In this document: positions 50,401 to 62,400 of the stretch, piece by piece | Numbering within the stretch: position 1 is the first letter of the stretch | How the letters are laid out: every line of letters starts with the position of its first letter | NCBI GenBank assembly: GCA_049487715.1 | Contig: CP150590.1 | Location: 1-64,000, forward strand | Direction of reading: 5' to 3' | From: Pycnococcus provasolii | Lineage: Eukaryota; Chlorophyta; Pseudoscourfieldiophyceae; Pseudoscourfieldiales | Length of the DNA stretch: 64,000 nucleotides | Translations under genes and position numbers: made by a program | Notes under the pieces: generated by a model | Seen by the model: the letters and a program-made list of their open reading frames with translations, nothing else | What the model was told of the DNA's origin: nothing | Database searches by the model: none

Positions 50401-53400
50401 CGGCACGCGGCGAAGCTCGTGCATCGGTGCGTGTGGCGAGCCATGGCGCAGTGGCGCGATCACATCGAGATGAAGCGCATGTTCGAAGGGCAGCGCGACG
50501 TGCTTGTGATCGCGGTGCGACGTTTGGCGAACGTGAGGCTCTCTGCGGCATTCCGAGGCATGCGTTCGCATGCGTTGGATCGAGCTCATCAGCGTCGACG
50601 CGCGGCGTACTGTGTTCGACACGTGATGCGATACGGCCTAGGTCGCGCCTTACGCGGTTGGCAGGAGAATGTGCATGCAACGGTTGCGCATCGTCATCGC
50701 GCATCGTGGTGCATATCTCGCATGCTTCAGATGCGTCTTGGGTCGGCATTCGACGGATGGCACGCTCGTGCACACTCAACGCATATGCGTCGACAGCGCG
50801 TTGCGAAATGCACATCTCGCATGCTTCAGATGCGTCTAGGGTCGGCATTCGACGGATGGCACAACTTTACTCGCTCAACGCATATCCGTCGACAGCGCGT
50901 TGCGAAATGCGTATCTCGCATGCTTCATATGCGTCTTGGGTCGGCATTCGCCGGATGGCACGACCGTGCACACGCAACGCATATCCGTCGCCAACGCATT
51001 GCGAAGTGCGTATTGCGCATGGTACAGATGCGTCTAGGGTCGGCATTCGACGCGTGGCACGATTGTACTCGCTCTACGCAGATTCATCGACAGCGCGTTG
51101 CGAAATGCATATTGCGCATACGTATGCTCGAGCTCGCGATATGCTTTGATGGTTGGCATGATCAGTGGGTGTACATTGTTGGACATAGAAATCGTGCTTT
51201 GCGAGCGGCAACACGACTGAAGTATGTGCATTCGTCCAAAGCATTCGTCACGTGGCGTGAAATGAGCATATATATTCGTTCGCACCGCGAGCAGGCACGA
51301 ATGGTCGCACTGCGCTTAATGCGCTTCCGTGAGGCACTGGCGATTCGAAGTTGGCATGCAGAGGCACGAGGACGTTCGTACCTTCGTGGTGTTGCGCATC
51401 GAGCTTTGCAATCGATGTGTCTCCGTCGCGAGGCGAAAAGCTTCAAGAAGTGGCACATTGAGACGACACGAACGTCTGAACTGGAATCACTAGCGAAGCG
51501 CTTTGTGCTTCGCACAGCTCATCGAGTACTTTGGAGAGCGCTTTCGGGTTTCCGCGAGGCTGTCTTGCGTTCAATGAAGCAATGGAATATAGCCAGCTTG
51601 CACCTAACTCGAATGCTGAATTTTAAGACAACCAAAGCGTTGACGGGATGGAAATCAGCAACCGTGGAGAGTATTCGTCTTCGTCGGCTCTCGCACCTCG
51701 CTGCGATGCGCCTTACAAGGCGCGTGGAATATTCTTCCTTAGTGACTTGGTATGATCAGTGTGCTGCAAACCGTTCTCTACGAAAGAAACACAAGCGGAT
51801 CTTGACAAATTTGATTCGTCATCGAGAGGCGAAAATGTTTCGCGGGTGGCACGCGCAAATATTGCGGGAGCGTGCACACCTTAAACTTGCAAGAAAAGTT
51901 GTCAAACGAATTCGAACTGTTCGCACAGCATACGCTTTTGGAGGATGGAAGTCGACGCACACTGAGTCTCGACGTCGAATGGACACTGTTGCTCGTTGCA
52001 TTCGGCGAGCTCGTAACACGCGCATATCGAGTGCCTTTTCGAGTTGGCATGCTTGGATGGAAGCTTTGGTACAGCGAGAACGCGTTCTGAAACGTTCTCT
52101 TAATCGACTGCGAAGTCGGCATGTTTCACAGGCATTTGATTCATGGCTTGAAGTGTTGGATGCCGCAACCACCCTTCGGCTCAGAGACAGACGGACAATG
52201 GCCATTATCAATCGCTTACGGTTGCGTCAATTGCTGACAGCTTGGCAGGTCAGCACGAATATTGCCGATTCCCAGCGAAGTCGACTACGTCGTGCAGCAA
52301 TGCACTTGCATGCATCAGAGACGGCTCGTGCATTTTATGCGTGGTGCACGTCAGTGGCTCGTCTGCGCCACAACATTGCAATGACAAGTGGTTTGATATT
52401 ACGCATCTCTGGCCGCTTGACTTTAGCTTATTTCCGCGATTGGCGATATCTTGCGGCATGGAATATCACATGTCGGCAAATCAAGGGTTCCTTGGTGAAG
52501 CATCGAATCAAGCGACTCCGCAGTGCTCTCACATTTGTCGCCTGGCGCACGCTTGGCGGAGTATTCATGTCTTCAAATCGTCGCGCAAATCGAGGTCGAT
52601 CCATTATGAATCGTAAGCTTGCACTGCGGTGCCTTGTTTTGTGGCGCGCGGTGATCATCAGACTTCAAATTAAAAAGGAACGAAGTGAAAACAAGGATGC
52701 CGCTACCATGCAATTGGAACGTCTTCGTGCCCGATATCTATGGCGATTCCACGTAAGTAGAGCGTTTGCAGCGCTGAAACTTGCAGCTCGTAATTCAAAG
52801 ATGAATCGCGCGCGGTATGCGAGAGGCTCAATCACGATAGAGATGATGCAACGAGGATTCATGTTCAAAGCATTTGCGCAGTGGTCACACGGCGTTTTTA
52901 CGAAACGCGGCTTGAATATTCGTTTATCACGAGCCAAGGCTTTGTTCCAGGAGCGTACGGTGCGAAGTTCTTGGACAGCATGGCTTGAAAGAACAAATAC
53001 CAACAGGCACATACGTCAAACTGCCCAGCGTTTTTCACGCCGTCATTTAGTTGAGCAGTTCCGTCTTGCATTCATAGAGTGGTATGGTGTGGTGATTGAG
53101 CGCATTTCAACACAACAGATACTTGAACGTCATTCTAGCAAGACGCGACAAAAATGCCTCCTGAATTGCATTGAAGTTTGGAAGACTTTTATGGCCGATA
53201 ATCGATCTACGAGATTGCGGCGTTCGCGCTCTTTCTCTCTCGTAACTCAGCGAGCTCAATCAAATGCAATATGGCGTGCCTTTGAAGTATGGGTAAGCGC
53301 GATTGCAGATAATGCTGGCCTTGCAGGCAAGCTCAGGCAAGCTGAAAGAGTTTTAAATCAAATTCGAGTGAGGCGCGTACTGAATTTGTGGAAGACTTAT

Positions 53401-56400
53401 AGCTGGCGCTCACGGGTGTCCCGTGAGTCACGCCATCAAGAAGGCAGACTGAGGAAGAAACTCACATGGAATATTTGGACGAAAGAGGTTGCGAACTCAC
53501 GGCGACTGGTTGCTCTATCTTCTCGTTCAATTCGAATGTGGCGTAAACATGCACTAACGATAGCTATCGTGAAATGGACTGCTTATGCTGAGGACCAAAA
53601 AATATCACGTTCGCGGGCAACGCGTGCTTGCCGTAGCCTTGCGCATACTGCTCTGCGAAGGGCATGGAAAGGTTGGCTGGAATCACACAGTAATGCGCTA
53701 AATGAAAGATACATCCTTCACTCGAGCATCAGAAAGATTTTAAAATGCCGGACAACCATCACGTTTTCGGCATGGCGAGCATACCACCATCATCGAGTGA
53801 ACGATGCAAGGCGTGTTCAATCGATTATCGTTAAATCTCTTCTTCGCAGGTATGAAAACACAAAAGATGAAAGTGTTTTTGGAATGGCTACAGTACATAA
53901 GGGATTTGAAAAATCTTGAATCACGAAAGCGCATTGTGTACTGGCGTTGTATGGGAAATAAAGTTAAGCACGCATTTTCGTTATGGAATGAAATGGTCAT
54001 CTTCAAGCGCGGTCGCAAGGTTGCATCGACACGTACGCGAAAACTCGTCCTGAACAATGCAAAACTGTCGTCATTCAAAAAATGGAAATTTATTTGCGCT
54101 CGAAAATTCTCGCATTTACGCCTTCGCAAACGCTGCATCGCTCGCATGCGCCATTACTATGCAGCCACGGCACTCGACTCTTGGATTGCGACTACACGAA
54201 ATAATCGACGGTTGCGCCGAAAGAGTTTTAAGCTCGTGCAACGCATGCTTCACCTTCACTTGGCCTCGGCATTCGATTCCTGGCGTGCGACCACACGGGA
54301 TAACCAGCGAACGCGACGCAGTCTCACGAAGCTTGTGCAACGTATGCGCCACGTTCAGGTGGCCTCAGCATTCGATTCTTGGCGTGTGACCGCACATGAT
54401 AACCAGCGAACGCGACGCAGTCTCACGAAGCTTGTGCAACGTATGCGCCACGTTCACGTTGCGTCAGCATTCGATTCATGGCGTGTGACCACGCAGGATA
54501 ACCAGCGAACGCGACGCAGTCTCACGAAGCTTGTGCAACGTATGCGCCACGTTCAGGTGGCTTCGGCATTCGATTCTTGGCGTGTGACCACGCAGGATAA
54601 CCAGCGAACGCGACGCAGTCTCACGAAACTTGTGCAACGTATGCGCCACGTTCACATGGCTTCGGCATTTGATTCTTGGCGTGTGACCACACAGGATAAC
54701 CAGCGAACGCGACGCAGTCTTACGAAGCTTGTGCAACGTATGCGCCACGTTCACATGGCTTCGGCATTCGACTCATGGCACGCGACGACGGACGACATGA
54801 AGAATCAGCGCACGTCCGCAAGGTCTGCGATGCGCAAGATGCGCAACGTGCTTTTGTCGATGGCGTTTGCATCATGGATGGATATGGCGATCATTAGCCA
54901 ACAGCTGCGAGGCAGTCTCACGAAGCTTGTGCGACGTATGCGCCACGTTCACGTTGCGTCAGCATTTGACTCATGGCACGCGACGACGGTTGACATGAAG
55001 AATCAGCGCACGTCCGCAAGGTCTGCGATGCGCAAGATGCGCAACGTGCTTTTGTCGATGGCGTTTGCATCGTGGATGGATATGGCGATCACTAGCCAAC
55101 AGCTGCGAGGCAGTCTCACAAAGCTCGTGCGACGTATGCGCCACGCTCACGTTGCGTCAGCATTTGACTCATGGCAGGCGACGACGGTTGACATGAAGAA
55201 TCAGCGCACGCATGCAAGGTCTGCGATGCGCAAGATGCGCAACGTGCTTTTGTCGATGGCGTTTGCGTCTTGGTGTGATGCAGTAGTATTATTCAGCAGC
55301 CTACGTGGAACGGCACTACGCGCCCTGCGCTCTTTTCAGAAAGCTTTGCTGCGATCAGCATGGAATCGTTGGTCATGGTTAATAAAGAAGCTACACAGAG
55401 ATAGCATATTGCTCCGTAAAGTAATGGGGCGCATGCGCCATCGCCGATCAAGTCTTGCTTTTGCTCGGTGGAGAGAATCCGTCATTGCTTTGAAGCACAT
55501 GCGAAATGTTGCGAATATTGTGATTGCGCGCATCACGCGACGTGAGCTTGCTACATCATTTGATACTTGGGTATACACGATTGCCGCGGAAAAGGCCAGG
55601 CAAGCAGCACATGCCGATCGCAGGAGAAAAATGTTGGCGTCATTGCGCCACATGCAAAATTCAAACCTTTTTGCCGCATTCCATGGCTGGAATGAAAACA
55701 TTAAGACTCTGAGAAAACAGCGTATCGTCATCCTACGAGCGGTTCGAAAGATGATAAAACGAGAGCTAGCGATAGGTTTTGGTGCATGGCTTGCTTGGCT
55801 CGAATCAACGAAAATGGAGCGGGGCAGAGCGATGCGCGTCATCCATCGGTTAACGAATCGGGTTACGTACGCTGCTTTTAGCTCGTGGTATATCGCTGCG
55901 GTAAATTCTCTTCGCCAACGTGATATTTTGTACAAAGCGCTTCTTCGTTTGATGACTGCTCAGCTGTCTTCGGCATTTGACTCATGGAGAGATTCGACAG
56001 TAGAGTTACGTCGCATGCGACACATCATGACGAGTTTGCTATCGAAATGGAAGAACCAAGCGCTATCACGAGCATTCTCGTCTTGGGTGTTCATATTCGT
56101 GTCCATGCGGAAGATGCGCTCAGACATGGCTCGTGTGGTGCTCCGCTGGCAGCAACGCGACCTCTGGCAATCATTTGCTTCATGGCGAGCGGTGAGTGAT
56201 TCGGCGAAAATAAGCCGTGTCAGCATGAAGCGATCCATTGCTCGGATGCGGAATTCCACGGTTTCCAAAGCATATCTTGGCTGGCAAACCTCCGTGCAAA
56301 GCTCCTTGCGCATACGACATCTCATCTCACGAAGTACGCGCAAATGGAAGGCTGCTCGGATGACTCAATGTTTTGTTCAATGGTGTGAGACGGTGGCGAT

Positions 56401-59400
56401 CACACGCCATCGGAAGTCGACGATGCATACAGTGCTCAATCGAATGCAAAATCAACGACTGCATCTCGTCATGTACAGTTGGCGTGGATATATTCAAACG
56501 ATCACACAAAATCGCATGTTTGTATCGTGGCAATTAGAAGAGTTGCTTTCGTACCATTTACGCAAGATGACGCGCGTGCGTCTGCACGCCCCATTCGCAG
56601 GTTGGGTGGATGCCGTTCACGGCGCACGTGCTCAGCGCAGGCTGGTGAATGCTTGCACACGGCGTATGGTGCACGCGACTACGTGGCGGGCGTTTTCGGG
56701 ATGGCTTTCGCTTGCGCGCAAGCTGCGAAGGAGTCGTCAATTGGTGACCGGCCACTTGTGCAAGATGATGCGCGTGCGTCTAATCGCGCCGTTTGCAGCT
56801 TGGGTGGATACCATTAACCGCACACGTGCTCAGCACAGGCTGGTGAAGGCTTGCACACGGCGTATGCTCCACGCGACCACGTGGCGGGCGTTTTCAGGAT
56901 GGCTTTCGCTTGCGCGCAAGCTTCGCGAGGGTCGCGGTGTTGCGCTTGGATATGCCCGAAAGATGACGCGGATGTCGCTTTGGCAGCAATTTCTTTCATG
57001 GAGATCTGAAGCTAAGCGACAACAAAATGTGCGCAAAATTGCGCGCGATCGTATAGCCATTTTGCAAAATAGAGGCAAACACAAATCGACGATGAGACCG
57101 TTCCTGGCTTGGCACAAGGCAATGATGCACAAACTTGGAATGCGAAAGCGTCTCGCTCGCGCATTCGTAGCATTGACTGCTGGAACGCGCAGGCGAACGT
57201 GGTTGTGCTGGTTAGCCCTCGTTGAAAATCAAAAGTTGGACAATACGTACGCGATTCGGGGGTACCGGATCACTCAGCGGAAGCGTATATTACAAATTCT
57301 TTCTCACTGGCACAATTTCGCTGAATCGAATCGGGCGCTGCTTAAATCATATGAGGATCGATTGAGCTATGCTACGTACTCACGACACACGAAGGCGTTT
57401 GATGCCTGGCGGGACTTTACCCAGTCCATTCGACAGAGAACGAAGGCGTTGTTTACTTTCTACTACCACTTCATGCAAGGCAAAATCGAAGGAACTTTCA
57501 GCGCATGGCGACATCACATACGTCGCCAAGTGGACATTAGGGCATGGCTTGCACAATACCATAAAGTGTGGAGGCAGACAACCAAGATGCGCGTGCTACA
57601 CATCTGGCACAATTCTGGTGAACTAAATCGCCAAGCAAAACGTGTGAGATGTACGAATTTGAAGAAACGCGGATTTCATGCAATAAGACTGGTCGTTTCG
57701 AAAAGAAGGCAGGACGAACAATTCATCAAATGGGCACGTCTTCGCATTGTTATTGGATCAGCTCATCGAATTTTCCGTACATGGCAAATGTGGAAGGTGG
57801 CAGAACAGCAACAACGCGAGCGCCTTATGACTGCGAAGCAGTTTGTCGTCAAGTACAAAAAGCGAGAAATGTTGAGAGGATGGCTCGATTATCGTCTCAG
57901 TGTGAATCGGGCAAATAAACTGATTGAACGCTTAAAGTCACACCGTTCAGCACAGTTTAAGATTCGATTACTGGAGTCTTGGCACCACTTCACTTTAAGA
58001 CGAAAGCGCGCATATGCTCTAATAGACCGATTGCGACGGCATCGAGTTTCACGACAAGCAGTGAAAATGCTTTTCGAATGGCGTGGAATTGCGCAAGGAA
58101 AGCAACATTCTAGCAACGACTTCACTCGCGAACTTGGTGATATACCACTCGTATCTGAACGTCAACTCATTCAAACAGCTCGAATCACCTGCGCTCAAAG
58201 CTTCATGAATTGGGTAGGACGAGTTCAACCTGCGAAAGCATTTGTTCTACAAATTCCAGCTCGTGCTATAAACAATCACCTACAATTGCATTCTATTCTC
58301 TCATCATGGCGACTCTTCGCAGTCCGGCCGGAGAAAATCAAATTCAAACAATCGTTACGCACGCTGTTGAATCTTCGAAAACATAAAGCATTCAATGCAT
58401 GGCTTGAAAATGCACAAAACAAGAAGAAACAACTCAAACTCGTCAGCCGGCATCTGCATAAGCTATGCATGGCGACAGAGCAACGCGCATTTACGAGTTG
58501 GAACACAAAAGTACATCAAACGCGTCGCGATCGTGCTCGCAGTCGTCGTTCTCTGGCGTTCTTCACGCACAGGTATCAGGCGCTTGCATTGGCATCGTGG
58601 GCGTCTCTGCTGGAAATGCGCCGCTCTGAACGAACGGTTTCACTCAAAGCTTTGCGTACAATGCGCATGGTGCGCGAGCGTCAGGCGTATGTTGGCTGGT
58701 CGGAACACGCGTCGTTGATGCGTGCTCAGCGAGGCATGCTGAGACGATTTATGTCAAAGCTCCGAATGGCAACGGAAGAACGCGCATTTACGAGTTGGAA
58801 CACAAAAGTACATCAAACGCGTCGCGATCGTGCTCGCAGTCGTCGTTCTCTGGCGTTCTTCACGCACAGGTATCAGGCGCTTGCATTGGCATCGTGGGCG
58901 TCTCTGCTGGAAATGCGCCGCTCTGAACGAACGGTTTCACTCAAAGCTTTGCGTACAATGCGCATGGTGCGCGAGCGTCAGGCGTATGTTGGCTGGTCGG
59001 AACACGCGTCGTTGATGCGTGCTCAGCGAGGCATGCTGAGACGATTCATGTCAAATCTCCGAATGGCAACGGAAGAACGCGCATTTACGAGTTGGAACAC
59101 AAAAGTACATCAAACGCGTCGCGATCGTGCTCGCAGTCGTCGTTCTCTGGCGTTCTTCACGCACAGGTATCAGGCGCTTGCATTGGCATCGTGGGCGTCT
59201 CTGCTGGAAATGCGCCGCTCTGAACGAACGGTTTCACTCAAAGCTTTGCGTACAATGCGCATGGTGCGCGAGCGTCAGGCGTATGTTGGCTGGTCGGAAC
59301 ACGCGTCGTTGATGCGTGCTCAGCGAGGCATGCTGAGACGATTCATGTCAAAGCTCCGAATGGCAACGGAAGAACGCGCATTTACGAGTTGGAACACAAA

Positions 59401-62400
59401 AGTACATCAAACGCGTCGCGATCGTGCTCGCAGTCGTCGTTCTCTGGCGTTCTTCACGCACAGGTATCAGGCGCTTGCATTGGCATCGTGGGCGTCTCTG
59501 CTGGAAATACGCCGTTCTGAACGAACGGTTTCACTCAAAGCTTTGCGTACAATGCGCATGGTGCGCGAGCGTCAGGCGTATGTTGGCTGGTCGGAACACG
59601 CGTCGTTGATGCGTGCTCAGCGAGGCATGCTGAGACGATTCATGTCAAAGCTCCGAATGGCAACGGAAGAACGCGCATTTACGAGTTGGAACACAAAAGT
59701 ACATCAAACGCGTCGCGATCGTGCTCGCAGTCGTCGTTCTCTGGCGTTCTTCACGCACAGGTATCAGGCGCTTGCATTGGCATCGTGGACGTCTCTGCTG
59801 GAAATGCGCCGCTCTGAACGAACGGTTTCACTCAAAGCTTTGCGTACAATGCGCATGGTGCGCGAGCGTCAGGCGTATGTTGGCTGGTCGGAACACGCGT
59901 CGTTGATGCGTGCTCAGCGAGGCATGCTGAGACGATTCATGTCAAAGCTCCGAATGGCAACGGAAGAACGCGCATTTACGAGTTGGAACACAAAAGTACA
60001 TCAAACGCGTCGCGATCGTGCTCGCAGTCGTCGTTCTCTGGCGTTCTTCACGCACAGGTATCAGGCGCTTGCATTGGCATCGTGGACGTCTCTGCTGGAA
60101 ATGCGCCGTTCTGAACGAACGGTTTCACTCAAAGCTTTGCGTACAATGCGCATGGTGCGCGAGCGTCAGGCGTATGTTGGCTGGTCGGAACACGCGTCGT
60201 TGATGCGTGCTCAGCGAGGCATGCTGAGACGATTCATGTCAAAGCTCCGAATGGCAACGGAAGAACGCGCATTTACGAGTTGGAACACAAAAGTACATCA
60301 AACGCGTCGCGATCGTGCTCGCAGTCGTCGTTCTCTGGCGTTCTTCACGCACAGGTATCAGGCGCTTGCATTGGCATCGTGGATGTCTCTGCTGGAAATG
60401 CGCCGTTCTGAACGAACGGTTTCACTCAAAGCTTTGCGTACAATGCGCATGGTGCGCGAGCGTCAGGCGTATGTTGGCTGGTCGGAACACGCGTCGTTGA
60501 TGCGTGCTCAGCGAGGCATGCTGAGACGATTCATGTCAAAGCTCCGAATGGCAACGGAAGAACGCGCATTTACGAGTTGGAACACAAAAGTACATCAAAC
60601 GCGTCGCGATCGTGCTCGCAGTCGTCGTTCTCTGGCGTTTTTCACGCACAGGTACCAGGCGCTTGCGTTTCGCGCCTGGTCGTTCGGATTGAAGCATCGC
60701 GGTCGTCTCGCGCGCGCGGAGCGTACGTTGCGTCACATGCGCATGCGTCCTCAGGCGCTCGCGTTCATGGCATGGAAGAGCGCGTTGAGGAACCGCGCAG
60801 TGATGCGTCGCGTTCTGCTTCGTGTGCGTCATCTTCGCGTGAGCGCAGCGTTCTACGGGTGGTCGTCTTCGATCGCCGAGACGGAGCGTCTCCGCGGCGT
60901 GTTCCGCACGACGATGCGTCGCATGGCATGCGTTTTTGTGATGCGTATTCTTCGTGGGTATCTCTGCTGGACGTTCGTCAGTCGGAGCGCGCGTTGGCGC
61001 TGAAGGCTTTGCGCACGATCCGCATGGTGCGCGAGCGTCAGGCGTATGCCGGCTGGTCGGAACACGCGTCGTTGATGCGAACGCAGCGTTCCGTGCTGCG
61101 ACGGTATATGTCGAAGCTGCGCAATATGACGGAGCATCGCGTGTTGACGGGCTGGCACGAGACGGCGCAGATGCTGCGTCGCGATCGTTCTCGCAGTCGT
61201 CGTTCGCTTGCATTCTTCACGCACAGGTACCAGGCGCTTGCGTTTCGCGCCTGGTCGTTCGGATTGAAGCATCGCGGTCGTCTCGCGCGCGCGGAGCGTA
61301 CGTTGCGTCACATGCGCATGCGTCCTCAGGCGCTCGCGTTCATGGCGTGGAAGAGCGCGTTGAGGAACCGCGCAGTGATGCGTCGCGTTCTGCTTCGTGT
61401 GCGTCATCTTCGCGTGAGCGCAGCGTTCTACGGGTGGTCGTCTTCGATCGCCGAGACGGAGCGTCTCCGCGGCGTGTTCCGCACGACGATGCGTCGCATG
61501 GGCATGCGTTTGTTGTGGAGTGCGTATTCTTCGTGGGTATCTCTGCTGGACGTTCGTCAGTCGGAGCGCGCGTTGGCGCTGAAGGCTTTGCGCACGATCC
61601 GCATGGTGCGCGAGCGTCAGGCGTATGCCGGCTGGTCGGAACACGCGTCGTTGATGCGAACGCAGCGTTCCGTGCTGCGACGGTATATGTCGAAGCTGCG
61701 CAATATGACGGAGCATCGCGCGTTGACGGGCTGGCACGAGACGGCGCAGATGCTGCGTCGTGATCGTGCTCGCAGTCGTCGTTCGCTTGCATTCTTCACG
61801 CACAGGTACCAGGCGCTTGCGTTTCGCGCCTGGTCGTTCGGATTGAAGCATCGCGGTCGTCTCGCGCGCGCGGAGCGTACGTTGCGTCACATGCGCATGC
61901 GTCCTCAGGCGCTCGCGTTCATGGCATGGAAGAGCGCGTTGAGGAACCGCGCAGTGATGCGTCGCGTTCTGCTTCGTGTGCGTCATCTTCGCGTGAGCGC
62001 AGCGTTCTACGGGTGGTCGTCTTCGATCGCCGAGACGGAGCGTCTCCGCGGCGTGTTCCGCACGACGATGCGTCGCATGGGCATGCGTTTGTTGTGCAGT
62101 GCGTATTCTTCGTGGGTATCTCTGCTGGACGTTCGTCAGTCGGAGCGCGCGTTGGCGCTGAAGGCTTTGCGCACGATCCGCATGGTGCGCGAGCGTCAGG
62201 CGTATGCCGGCTGGTCGGAACACGCGTCGTTGATGCGAACGCAGCGTTCCGTGCTGCGACGGTATATGTCGAAGCTGCGCAATATGACGGAGCATCGCGC
62301 GTTGACGGGCTGGCACGAGACGGCGCAGATGCTGCGTCGCGATCGTTCTCGCGGTCGTCGTTCGCTTGCATTCTTCACGCACAGGTACCAGGCGCTTGCG

